54,711 bases of DNA from Cymbomonas tetramitiformis (GCA_001247695.2 LGRX02027807.1:1-54711), one strand, 5' to 3'. Numbered from the stretch's first letter, positions 10,879 to 19,634 are shown. Translations and numbers: made by a program. The notes: generated from the letters alone by a model not told the origin.

Positions 10879-12174
10879 CCCCAGACCCTGCCCTTCGGGG
10901 AAGTGAGGTCTTGCCCTGATGATCAGACCCTCTCCGCCCTGGAGAAGCGGTCAGAACCAGTGGAACCCCGTCGCGCCCGAGGACGCAGAGACCCTTGGGG
11001 CCAACGTCCCCACCCCAAGAGTGTGGCCTTCACCTCTGGGACCCGCTTGCGACGCACCTACCGCTCAGCTGGTGCCCCATCGCCGCCGAGGGATGACTTG
11101 TCCAGCCACCCTCTCGCAGGAAGCACCCCCTTCGATGAGCCGTCGCTACCTCTTGATGACGGTCCCGCTTATACACAAGCGAGGATCGAGGGTCGGAGGG
11201 GACGGCGACTTCCCCGGCACAGACCCCCCATTATGGGCAACAACCGCGGAGAGCCCCGCGACCTTCGCCCCCGACCGCGTGTTGTCCTACCGCTGCCCAT
11301 CTATCAGTCCAACCTCGCAGACCCACGGAAAAGGCTAACTGCGTGGCACTGGAAGAGAGATCTGTACTCCCTCCCCCTCGAAGTCGCCATGCAGAAGGTC
11401 CGCAGAGCTCTGCGCAAGTCCCCAGAGGCTGCCAAGGACCTGGTGGATAAAATGTCGGAGCGCGTCCGCAGCCGCGTACACTCTGGGAGTCGATCGCCAA
11501 AGGAACGCGTGAACCGCGCCAACCAGCTGGCAGAGAGGATACGCATTGCCCGCGAACCTCAAGATCGCAAGGAAGGCCATCAGCGCATAGCATTGTGGCA
11601 CCTCCTTTCACACGACGGTCGCCAGCAAGTCCCCGAATCCTCTAACACCAGCTCCCACGACCTCTACGTGGCTTGGAGAGAGCTGTCGCCTGCCGAGCAG
11701 CAAAAGGCAATCGCCACTTCGAGTCCAGACTCTTCCCCAGGTAGCAGGCTGTGGGAAAAGGAGGGCGCACGAAGAGCAGCAGCGAGGTCTTCGACATCCC
11801 TCTGCACCCTGGACACTGAAGTGGGCACGATACCTGGGACAGCGGGAGATGTGGGTTTACCTGGTGCCTGGTGCAGTCTGCACGCAGTACACCAGTACAA
11901 GATGAGGAAGCTGGGTCCCAGCCCCTTGGGAGCATCCCCTCCATCATCCTCACTGGCCGAGCCCACAGCAGAGACCACATCTTCGCACCATGATAACGCG
12001 CCGGCCACTCCGGGAGGAAACCCCGAAGGTTCATCCTACTGCTCAGAGGCGGAGGAGACCTCCGCACCCAGTTCGCTTTGCTTCACCCAGCAGATGACCA
12101 CCGTCAAACGCATGAAGCGGATGAAGCGCCACCCTGTCTCGACAGCCACCCCATCGCTGAAGACCCTGAGGTGA
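10864..12174 (+). CDS. Second ORF of the retrotransposon (gag extension or linker)
   Basis: This frame continues directly from gag after its UGA and ends at the TGA at 12172-12174 (436 codons). There is no ATG until well inside the frame, so it is more likely reached by readthrough of the gag stop than started independently. The protein is low in conserved motifs: a basic, proline-rich first third, a helical Arg-rich middle (about 11390-11600) and a Ser/Thr-rich end. The segment SLCFTQQM near the end (12073-12096) recurs in the pol frame 125 bp later. Its last base pairs overlap the pol ATG as TGATG. No enzymatic domain is recognised, and it may simply be the linker part of a gag-pol precursor. 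Confidence 0.55.
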   Translation: MAGGQPQTLPFGEVRSCPDDQTLSALEKRSEPVEPRRARGRRDPWGQRPHPKSVAFTSGTRLRRTYRSAGAPSPPRDDLSSHPLAGSTPFDEPSLPLDDGPAYTQARIEGRRGRRLPRHRPPIMGNNRGEPRDLRPRPRVVLPLPIYQSNLADPRKRLTAWHWKRDLYSLPLEVAMQKVRRALRKSPEAAKDLVDKMSERVRSRVHSGSRSPKERVNRANQLAERIRIAREPQDRKEGHQRIALWHLLSHDGRQQVPESSNTSSHDLYVAWRELSPAEQQKAIATSSPDSSPGSRLWEKEGARRAAARSSTSLCTLDTEVGTIPGTAGDVGLPGAWCSLHAVHQYKMRKLGPSPLGASPPSSSLAEPTAETTSSHHDNAPATPGGNPEGSSYCSEAEETSAPSSLCFTQQMTTVKRMKRMKRHPVSTATPSLKTLR

Positions 12175-12221
12175 TGGAAGAGGAGTCCTCGGTCAACTCG
12201 CTCTGCTTCACCCAGCAGATG
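12073..12221 (+). repeat. 125-bp spaced duplication across the ORF2/pol junction
   Basis: Bases 12073-12096 and 12198-12221 are the same 24-mer with one mismatch, both coding SLCFTQQM but in different frames. The spacing of 125 bp is not a multiple of three and equals the frame change between the second ORF and pol. The sequence just before each copy is also similar (GAGGAG, then a CCTC core), which points to an old tandem duplication. Confidence 0.75.
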
Positions 12222-15200
12222 GCAGCAGCTGGGACCCCTCAGACGAGAACTGACCACCAGAGCTCCCACCAGCTCGCCCACAACTCCCCTGCTGGCAGCC
12301 CTCAGCATGACGAGGATCCTCTCACCCATGGCAGTCTCACCAATAGTGTCGCTACCCACGTGAGCCCCACAGTAAGCGGCACTACCCATGTTAGCCCTAC
12401 CACCAGTGGCACTACACATGTGAGCCCTACTACCAGTGACACCACCCATGTGAGCCCTACCACCAGCGACACCACTCATGTCAGCCCCACCTCGAGCGAA
12501 TGCACCTCAGCGGGCACCCTGCTGACGGCGAGTGCAGACAACCTCGTCAGTCATCCGCCTGAAGATGTTGATTTGCTGGATGAGGAGTTCTACGCCGCGT
12601 GTAGGCAAACGTTGGAAGAATGCCGCGAGGCCTCGGACAACCTCCTCCCCAACCTCAAGTGCAAAAGCATACGCACAGATGGGGGAGTTCAGTGGAAGAC
12701 CGACATCGAGGGTACCCTCGCAGCGGCACATGACGAAGAAGGACCGCTACTACTGGTATTCTACGCAACCCTCAGAGGGCACACGGTCAAGGTGTTGATT
12801 GACTCGGGGGCCTCTGACAACTTCATCTCGGAGCAGAGCGCTAAGCGATGTGGCCTCACAACACGAGCCGGTTCCGAGATGCGAGTCACCCTGGCGGATG
12901 GATCTGTGAAGATCACTGGCGCCACCGCGTACGCCAAGTTTAACACGCACACCACCACGGGCACCTATACGGAGAACGCCCTTGCCCTCCGGATCCTGCC
13001 ACTGGGCATACAGGTGGATGTTATCCTCGGCGGAAGGTGGCTGCGCAGTCACTCTCCTGTCACTCTGGGCTATGAAGGGAATGGCTCCGTCTCCTTCCTC
13101 AGGAAGTCCCGCAGTGGCAAGATTGGGGATCGCGTCACCATCACAGGCTGTTCTCCTGGGAAAGCATCTGGGGACAGGTCTCCGAAGGGCACGGCCTGCG
13201 CGGGATTGGTGGATGAGGTGTTCCTGACCCCTGCCCAGCTGAAGAAGTACCTGGTGTATGCGGAGACGCAGAAGCTACGCGGCAATGACGACCCGGAGAT
13301 ACAGCCCGCCTGGCTCATGGTGGCCGAGAAGTCCCCCGACGATACTGCTTCTGCCTTTGCAGCCACGGCTATCGACTCTGAGAACGCCGAACCCGCTGCG
13401 GATACTGAAGATGCAGAAGTGAGCCCTGAGTGGACCCTCAAGTTTCAGGACTTCTGGGGTGAGGAGTACAAGAAGGAGATGACGACTGCCCTACCGAACA
13501 TCGATGGACTCAGACATGACCCCCAAGATGAAGCCAACATTAACCTGGACCCTGAGCTGAGCAAGAAGGGACCTCCCTGCCAGCGCATCTACAAGAAGTC
13601 CGCAGAGGAACTCCGCCAACTTCGAGAACGCGTGGAGACTCTGATGTCCAAGGGCTACATCCGACCCTCTTCCAGCCCTTATGCAGCTCCCTGCTTGATG
13701 GTCCCTAAACCCGGGAACCCCAAGGAGCTGCGACTGGTGATCGATTACCGGCTCCTCAACCGCCAGACAGTTAAGGACAAGTATCCTCTCCCAGACATCC
13801 AGATGATGTTCGACGAGATGCAGGGTGCGAAGTTCTTCTCTTCGTTCGACGCGGTGGATGGTTTCTGGCAAGTACCGATGGCACCAGGAGATGTTGAGAA
13901 GACCGCCTTCACCACCCAGATGGGGTCATATGAGTGGTTGGTCATGCCGCAGGGGCTGCAGAATTCACCATCTCAGTACCAGCGACGGATGCAGCGGGCC
14001 TTGGGCCATCTCCCATTTGTCCGGATCTTCATCGATGATGTGGTCGTCTTCAGCAACACCGCTGCAGAGCACTACGAGCACGTCAAACAACTGCTCCTGA
14101 CATGCAGGGAGAAGGGCGTCTTCCTCAAGAGGTCCAAGTGCCAACTGTTGAAGAAATCCTTACGGTTCCTTGGCCACTGTATCTCCGCAGATGGCTGCAG
14201 ACCCCAACACGACAAGGTGGCTGCAGTGAGGGACTGGCCCGAGCTGGAGACGGTTACCCACGTCAGGCAGTTCTTGGGCCTAGCGGGGTATTACCGCAGG
14301 TTCATCCACTGCTTCTCCGAGATCGCTCAGCCCCTCACCCGGTTGACCAAGTCGGACGTACCCTGGGAGTGGGGTCCCATGCAGCAGTGGGCCTTCGAGG
14401 AGCTGAAGAAGGCCCTCACATCAGCGCCAGTGCTCGCCTTGCCCAACATTAAGGGTGCCGCAGACGGCACAGCGCCTTTCGTGGTGCAGACGGATGCTAG
14501 CGGCATCGCTCTTGGGGGAGTACTTATGCAAGACAATGGAGATGGTCTTGGGCTGCGCGTGATAGCATACGAGAGCCGCCAGTTCTCAGCCGCCGAGCAG
14601 AATTACCACACCGGCGAGCGTGAGCTAGGTGCTCTACACCACTGTACCACCGTCACCTGGCGGCATTACCTCATCTTCACCAACTTCCGCATCCAGGGTG
14701 ATCACCGCCCCCTTGAATGGCTGATGGAACCTGGCAGAGAGCTTAGCCGCAGACAGGCGCGCTGGTACATGGATCTGGTAGAGGTGGGAGTCCCGAGAAT
14801 GGAGTATATCAAGGGAGCGCTGCTGCTGGTACCAGACGCCCTGTCCAGAAGACCCGACTTCAAAGACAAGGACGTTCGCGAGGGGTTGAAGGAGGCAGGA
14901 GTGATCGACCCCACCTCAGACCTGCCGAAAGACCCTCTGGCAACGCTGGAGTCTGAATGCTTCTCCAGCTCACCACCCGCAGCTCATCCCCACTGGGCTC
15001 AGACGGTTGACTGTTGGCTCTCAGCAGTGGAGACCCTCTCCGTGGCGGAACAGGCCATGGACATGGGGGAGACCATCGCTCTCGTTAATCCGAAGCTCTA
15101 TAAGGGAATGAAGGAGGATCACCTCGACTTCGACATGCCTGACTGGCCTGAAGCTGATAGCGCGAAGCCGACAGAAGCTCCACACCAAACCCCTGACAGA

Positions 15201-17741
15201 GCTCCACCTCAGATAAGGATAACGAGGAGCATGTCACGTGCTGGAAGAGCCTCTACGACCCCAGCGCCTCCACAGATGGCGTCACCGAAGACGCGAACGC
15301 CATCACGAGCTGACGCATCGGAGGCGCCCACTGAGAAGGTGCAGAACTCACCACCCCCGCAGCAGGCGCCCCAGCAGTCAGCTCCATCCCCGGCCCTTCA
15401 CCCGCAGAAACGGCAGACTCCCCCCGAAGACTCACAGAATTGGCGTGTCCGAGCAGAGTACTCCTCGAAGTACGCCGAGAAGTTTGGACCCTTCGATGTG
15501 GACGCCTGTTGTGACTTTGGCGGCCGCAACAGACAGGCGGATAGGTTCTGGACAGACTGCCTTTCAGAGAAATGGAGGGGCCTTCGGGTTTGGTGTAACC
15601 CTCCATATAACTCCAAGCACATTACGGTGGAGGCGATTTTGAACAAGTATATCGCAGAATGGAAGGCAGACCCAGAAAACACCTCAGCAGTCTTCGTTCT
15701 ACCAGATCACCAGTCCAAGCTCCCCGCGTGGCGCAAACTTTTCAGAAAGGCCAATATGCAGATCGTGGAGGTCATCCCTACTCACGATGATAAGGGCGAG
15801 CCCAATCAGTTCTTCGAGAACCCAGATGGGAAGGCCTTCGACCTTCGTTGGCCTGTTCTGATAGTACACGCCCCTTCCGCCAAACCACAGCCGGCACGCG
15901 TGAGGCACCCGCGAACGGCCCCCGCTGTGATAAGGACAGGTGAGGCAGCAGCCTTCAGAGACGCAACCTCCCAGCAGTCGGACTCAAAGTTCCTGCGTGC
16001 GTTGAAAGCGGAGTACACCCGAGAGGGGACACTTCGTTCGCTGCGAGAGAAAGTGAAGGCGGCACCACACCAATGCCTACAGGACTTCAGGCTGGTGGGT
16101 GAAGTGGTTTGGAGGACCGCAGCAGGGAGATATCAGCTGGTGCTGGGGGAGGACTCTCCACTTCGAGAAGTAGTGATTCGCCATGCTCATGAGTCATTGT
16201 CCTCAGGCCATACTGGGCGAGACAAGACTCTGGAGAGGGTGCTGCGACGCTTCTATTGGCGTGGTGCCGCGGAAGATGTGGGCACCTGGGTTGCATCCTG
16301 CGCAGTGTGCCAATCAGTGAGACCGCGGGGAACTTACCCGGATGGGTTGCTAAACCCTCACAGCATCCCGAACAGGCCATGGCAGGATGTCGCGGTGGAC
16401 TTCGTCACCGGCCTGCCGGTATCGGAGAGGGGCAATGATGCTTTCGTGGCCTTCACCTGCAAGCTGACGAAGATGGTCCACGTTGTACCGATGAACTTTG
16501 GCGACAGCTCCGCAGCTGTGGTGGCCAGAATCTACTTTGACTCGGTGTGGCGCTTACATGGCGCGCCTATGAAGATTGTCTCTGATCGTGACCCGCGGTT
16601 TCAAGATGCTTTCTGGCAGGAACTCATGAGACTGATGGGTGTGAAAGTGGCTCGTACCACGCCGTACAACCCTCGGTCTGACGGCCAGGCAGAACACAGC
16701 AACAGAGTTATTGAGGACATGCTCAGGTCCTTTGTTGACGCCAATGTGGAGGACTGGGATCTGTTCACCACTAACGTGGAGTTCGCGATCAATGACTCCA
16801 GGAGTGAATCTACTGGCTTCACGCCGTTTGAACTGGTGTTCGGGTTCTCGCCGCTGTCGCAGTTGGATCTTTTCCTGGAGGCCGCGCAGTCCACCGCCGG
16901 ACGACGAACTGGGGGAGTAGGCACCGCACACGAAGTGGCTGTGAAATTTTCGTCGCAGCTGCGGGACGCCAGGCAGCGGTTGGAGCTGGCTCAACAGCGA
17001 CAGCGCGAACAGTTTGATCGCAGACACGGGCAGCGGGAGTATGCTGTTGGAGATCTGGTCTGGATAGAGGCGAAACACCTTACGGAGAAGGTGATGGATC
17101 GCTCCATCTGTAGGAAACTGACCAAGCGCTGGCATGGACCAGTTCCTGTGACCGAACGCTTCTTCAGCGATATACAGATGACCATGCCCGAGGCCGACAG
17201 AGGAGCTCCAGTAGCCTACCGCCTACGCCTCCCTCCTCACTGGCGGATTCACGACGTGTTCGCTCAACATCGCCTCAAACCGTACACCAGCGGTCAAGAT
17301 GCTTTTGCCGCACGCGATCACCTAGCAGTACCTGAAGAGGTGGTAGTAGACGGTCAGAAGGAAGCACACGTTGAGCGTATCCTTGCACGTCGAGTGCGGT
17401 CTGTTCGAGGAAAGGAGGTGGAAGAGTGGAAGGTTCGCTGGACTGGCTACTCCAAAGCTCACGACCAATGGAGGACGCGTGACAAACTTGAACGCGGAAG
17501 TCCACTTCAACAACTTCGTGAATTCGAGCAAGCGAGACTGCACATGGAAGCGCAAGTCCGCGACGAAGCCACTCGGCGACGCGAGCAGCGTGGCCGCCAC
17601 TCCGCTCAAGCCGGAATGACACTGGCCCACCTCATCACCAATCCCTGCGATGAACTGGACCAGCTCGAACAGATGGAAGATGATATCCCCCTGCCGTGGG
17701 AACGCCAGAGCGCGTGGAAGATGGGTCGTTGGCACTGGTGA
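12174..17741 (+). CDS. pol: Pol polyprotein: protease, RT, RNase H, Dam-like methyltransferase, integrase, chromodomain
   Basis: The first ATG of this frame is at 12174 and overlaps the previous stop (TGATG); the protein is 1855 residues. A Thr/Ser-rich 10-residue repeat (THVSPTTSDT) is near residues 55-110. Next are the aspartic protease (DSGAS at 210), reverse transcriptase (catalytic FIDD at 619-622) and RNase H (QTDASG at about 774; DALSRRP at 888). A basic proline-rich linker leads to a phage-type N6-adenine methyltransferase domain (about 1095-1233; FDVDACCD, then NPPY at 1142). The integrase follows, with its HHCC zinc module ending near 1379 and the catalytic triad D1409, D1471 and E1507 (35 residues apart). 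A chromodomain lies at about 1732-1773 (RWTGY; the usual WEP is changed). Enzymes copy the RNA and insert the cDNA; the chromodomain probably guides insertion to marked chromatin. The methyltransferase role is unknown. Confidence 0.95.
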   Translation: MEEESSVNSLCFTQQMAAAGTPQTRTDHQSSHQLAHNSPAGSPQHDEDPLTHGSLTNSVATHVSPTVSGTTHVSPTTSGTTHVSPTTSDTTHVSPTTSDTTHVSPTSSECTSAGTLLTASADNLVSHPPEDVDLLDEEFYAACRQTLEECREASDNLLPNLKCKSIRTDGGVQWKTDIEGTLAAAHDEEGPLLLVFYATLRGHTVKVLIDSGASDNFISEQSAKRCGLTTRAGSEMRVTLADGSVKITGATAYAKFNTHTTTGTYTENALALRILPLGIQVDVILGGRWLRSHSPVTLGYEGNGSVSFLRKSRSGKIGDRVTITGCSPGKASGDRSPKGTACAGLVDEVFLTPAQLKKYLVYAETQKLRGNDDPEIQPAWLMVAEKSPDDTASAFAATAIDSENAEPAADTEDAEVSPEWTLKFQDFWGEEYKKEMTTALPNIDGLRHDPQDEANINLDPELSKKGPPCQRIYKKSAEELRQLRERVETLMSKGYIRPSSSPYAAPCLMVPKPGNPKELRLVIDYRLLNRQTVKDKYPLPDIQMMFDEMQGAKFFSSFDAVDGFWQVPMAPGDVEKTAFTTQMGSYEWLVMPQGLQNSPSQYQRRMQRALGHLPFVRIFIDDVVVFSNTAAEHYEHVKQLLLTCREKGVFLKRSKCQLLKKSLRFLGHCISADGCRPQHDKVAAVRDWPELETVTHVRQFLGLAGYYRRFIHCFSEIAQPLTRLTKSDVPWEWGPMQQWAFEELKKALTSAPVLALPNIKGAADGTAPFVVQTDASGIALGGVLMQDNGDGLGLRVIAYESRQFSAAEQNYHTGERELGALHHCTTVTWRHYLIFTNFRIQGDHRPLEWLMEPGRELSRRQARWYMDLVEVGVPRMEYIKGALLLVPDALSRRPDFKDKDVREGLKEAGVIDPTSDLPKDPLATLESECFSSSPPAAHPHWAQTVDCWLSAVETLSVAEQAMDMGETIALVNPKLYKGMKEDHLDFDMPDWPEADSAKPTEAPHQTPDRAPPQIRITRSMSRAGRASTTPAPPQMASPKTRTPSRADASEAPTEKVQNSPPPQQAPQQSAPSPALHPQKRQTPPEDSQNWRVRAEYSSKYAEKFGPFDVDACCDFGGRNRQADRFWTDCLSEKWRGLRVWCNPPYNSKHITVEAILNKYIAEWKADPENTSAVFVLPDHQSKLPAWRKLFRKANMQIVEVIPTHDDKGEPNQFFENPDGKAFDLRWPVLIVHAPSAKPQPARVRHPRTAPAVIRTGEAAAFRDATSQQSDSKFLRALKAEYTREGTLRSLREKVKAAPHQCLQDFRLVGEVVWRTAAGRYQLVLGEDSPLREVVIRHAHESLSSGHTGRDKTLERVLRRFYWRGAAEDVGTWVASCAVCQSVRPRGTYPDGLLNPHSIPNRPWQDVAVDFVTGLPVSERGNDAFVAFTCKLTKMVHVVPMNFGDSSAAVVARIYFDSVWRLHGAPMKIVSDRDPRFQDAFWQELMRLMGVKVARTTPYNPRSDGQAEHSNRVIEDMLRSFVDANVEDWDLFTTNVEFAINDSRSESTGFTPFELVFGFSPLSQLDLFLEAAQSTAGRRTGGVGTAHEVAVKFSSQLRDARQRLELAQQRQREQFDRRHGQREYAVGDLVWIEAKHLTEKVMDRSICRKLTKRWHGPVPVTERFFSDIQMTMPEADRGAPVAYRLRLPPHWRIHDVFAQHRLKPYTSGQDAFAARDHLAVPEEVVVDGQKEAHVERILARRVRSVRGKEVEEWKVRWTGYSKAHDQWRTRDKLERGSPLQQLREFEQARLHMEAQVRDEATRRREQRGRHSAQAGMTLAHLITNPCDELDQLEQMEDDIPLPWERQSAWKMGRWHW

Positions 17742-18435
17742 CAGAGCTGCTGGCAATACAGGCAAAACAACCCGCACGCCCAGGATTCTCGTACTTTTCA
17801 GCGGTACTGGCTCAGTAGAGAGGGAATTCCTAAATTGCTTCCCCTCCGCCTCAGTGGTGACCCTCGACTCCGGGCATATCTGGCAACCCACTCATGTGTG
17901 TGACATCCTGCAATGGGACTACAGGCAATACCCGCCTGGATTCTTCGATGTTATTTGGGCAAGTCCCCCCTGCAGGCAGTACAGTCAAGCGCGCACCACT
18001 GGTGGACCCCCTGACCTTCCCCAGGCTGACAAAATCGTACGACGAGCATTGCAGATCATTGACTACCTAGAGCCAAAATATTGGTTCATGGAAAACCCCA
18101 GAGGTCGCTTCCCTAACGCGCTACGGCTTCGCCCTATGATGCGCCAACTTCCCCCACCGCTGGTGTGTACCTACTGCATGTATGGTACGCAGTACATGAA
18201 ACCCACCTGCATATGGACGAACTCAGCACCACCCTCGCCCCTGCTACGCTGTACTACTTCAACACCGTGTGCGTGCAGATGGGCAACCGGTGCTCACCCA
18301 GAGACTGCTCAGCTTGGACCTCACCCGCAGCAGACTGGAGCAGGTCGATCTGCGAGTGTATACCCCGTGCCAGCACTCCTGCTACGACAACTTTTCCGAC
18401 ATTTACGCCTCCGCGACACTGAAGACCCGCTTTAG
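17650..18435 (+). CDS. C5-cytosine-DNA-methyltransferase-like protein of the retrotransposon
   Basis: This 261-codon ORF starts at an ATG (17650) inside the last 92 bases of pol, in the +1 frame, and continues past the pol stop. The domain starts at residue 45 with motif I (LVLFSGTGS). Motif IV is SPPCRQYS with the candidate catalytic Cys at 108, and motif VI is ENPRG at 148. A KPTCIWTN block and a C-terminal GAHPETAQLGP...VPALLLRQL stretch complete a short single-domain enzyme. It lacks a separate long target-recognition domain and resembles compact phage- or virus-like C5 methyltransferases. It would use S-adenosylmethionine to methylate cytosine in DNA, perhaps the element's own cDNA; that is inference. 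All diagnostic motifs are intact. Whether it is made as a pol fusion by frameshifting or from its own ATG is not evident. Confidence 0.85.
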   Translation: MNWTSSNRWKMISPCRGNARARGRWVVGTGDRAAGNTGKTTRTPRILVLFSGTGSVEREFLNCFPSASVVTLDSGHIWQPTHVCDILQWDYRQYPPGFFDVIWASPPCRQYSQARTTGGPPDLPQADKIVRRALQIIDYLEPKYWFMENPRGRFPNALRLRPMMRQLPPPLVCTYCMYGTQYMKPTCIWTNSAPPSPLLRCTTSTPCACRWATGAHPETAQLGPHPQQTGAGRSASVYPVPALLLRQLFRHLRLRDTEDPL

Positions 18436-18623
18436 ATTCCAAGTGGCACCCTTCTTCTTGAAAGTGGTGCCCTGGTAGCGGCAGGCGAACTATGCTCGAA
18501 GAGGAACCAGAGAACCTAAGAACTGGAAACAGCAAGGAACCAGAGAACCTAAGAACTGGAACTTAGATGGGTACCTTAGCGGAGTGATCCCAGGAGGTAG
18601 ACCACTCCTAAGGGGGGGAGAGT
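18436..18623 (+). promoter_or_regulatory. 3' untranslated stretch with 33-bp duplication and polypurine tract
   Basis: AGGAACCAGAGAACCTAAGA occurs at 18502 and 18535, giving a 33-bp tandem duplication. The stretch ends with AAGGGGGGGAGAG at about 18610-18622, a typical polypurine tract that primes plus-strand DNA synthesis, directly before the TG start of the 3' LTR. Confidence 0.8.
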
Positions 18624-19316
18624 TGTGCCCGGAGGCACAGCGTGAGCCGATATGTCTATGCGTCCGTATGTGTGTCATCGGGGGTAATCTGGGATTGGCA
18701 CGATGACAGTGAGATTGGGCTTGAAATCACGATGAGAATGAATACCAGATGTCCGGGGTATGACAGTATGACACTATGACACTATGACAGTATGACAGTA
18801 TGACACTATAGTAGTATGACAGTACTGTGGGGGGTGTCATCGTGGAACTCAGTCAGACCCTCGAAGAATGGTCAGATTCGCATCGGGGTTGAAAAGACAA
18901 TGAAATCGAATATCAGATATTAAGGTTATGACAGTATGACAGTATGACGCTATGACAGTATGACAGTATGACAGTACAGTAGTATGACAGTACTGTGGGG
19001 CAGTCATCGTGTCAGCCTGTTGGCATAACATCTGAATCGAGAATGACGAATCGGAATTAGAAATGAGATCGGATCGAGAACTGAACGTTGAGCCGAAGTG
19101 TGACATCGGCTCTCGAGTGGTTGACCCTGCAACCTGAGTGACGAGTGAATAAGTAGAGCACTTGAGAAGTGTTTAGCCTTCAGAACTCGGAACCGAATTA
19201 TCGTTTGTACCTCAATCTGGCCCTGATCCAGTATATTATAAAAATCCGAATTGTGTACCTTTGCACGTTCAATCAAAAACATATCTCCGAGCATCTGTCG
19301 TCGTGCCCCTGGCACA
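18624..19316 (+). repeat. 3' LTR of the gypsy element (693 bp)
   Basis: It starts TGTGCC right after the polypurine tract and ends GGCACA, the expected short inverted termini (TG...CA). The first 16 bases also form a small hairpin. The U3 part holds two blocks of an 8-bp repeat (TATGACAG/TATGACAC; 18757-18830 and 18926-18992), each followed by AGTACTGTGGGG and CATCGTG, so a module of about 165 bp is duplicated. A TATA-like TATATTATAAAAA at 19232-19244 probably sets the transcription start. The 3' limit is inferred from termini, since no second LTR is present for comparison. Confidence 0.75.
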
Positions 19317-19396
19317 GCAACTCAGTACAAATTTGAGTGCATTCAAGCCCATTTAAATGTTCAGAATCTGAATCTAATGTACTTTTCTAGCTAGAG

Positions 19397-19634
19397 CTAC
19401 CATTGACTATCCAACATCCACTGAGGACATTGTTTCTTACGTCTTTTGGCATCACGCTCAGCGTTTTTCTTATTCTGCAAGCGCCTCTTTGCTACTGCTA
19501 CATCCGGAACGTTGTACCAGCTACGAAACTTGCTGGTAACTTCATCTTCTGAGCTTTCTTCATCCAAAAGCAAAACTGGCTTTAACATGTCTTGTTCTTT
19601 CATCGAGGACGAATCACACAGGGATGCAGCAGAC
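19397..19634 (-). CDS. Terminal exon of an unrecognised gene (basic C-terminus)
   Basis: On the minus strand a strong acceptor (pyrimidine run, then CTGCAG) precedes an open segment ending in TAG at 19397-19399. It codes an acidic stretch (LLLDEESSEDEV) followed by a very basic one (KRRLQNKKNAERDAKRRKKQ), typical of a nuclear protein tail. No upstream exon could be assigned in the AT-rich DNA beyond 19650. It directly flanks the 3' LTR, so the retrotransposon may have inserted beside or into this gene. Confidence 0.35.

Larger units (their letters stand above)
9841..19316 (+). mobile_element. Ty3/gypsy-type LTR retrotransposon with two DNA methyltransferases, 5' truncated
   Basis: The order on the plus strand is gag with CCHC knuckle, second ORF, pol (protease, reverse transcriptase, RNase H, Dam-like methyltransferase, integrase, chromodomain), C5-methyltransferase-like ORF, purine tract and 3' LTR. 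Reverse transcriptase before integrase and a C-terminal chromodomain place it with Ty3/gypsy chromoviruses. No copy of the 3' LTR start is found upstream of gag, so the 5' LTR and primer-binding site are missing from this copy. Pol is 5.6 kb without a stop, which suggests recent activity compared with the decayed elements around it. Adenine methyltransferase domains are known in DIRS elements, and cytosine methyltransferases have been reported in some algal and dinoflagellate retrotransposons. I know of no described element carrying both. Confidence 0.9.

Noticed and set aside
12078..12174. Classical -1 frameshift site between the second ORF and pol
   Set aside because: No slippery heptamer of the usual X-XXY-YYZ form was found in the overlap. 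The TGATG overlap or the 125-bp duplication explain the layout better.
13070..17891. Several 60-190-codon minus-strand ORFs across pol
   Set aside because: They are antisense to a continuous, motif-rich pol frame and have no motifs of their own.
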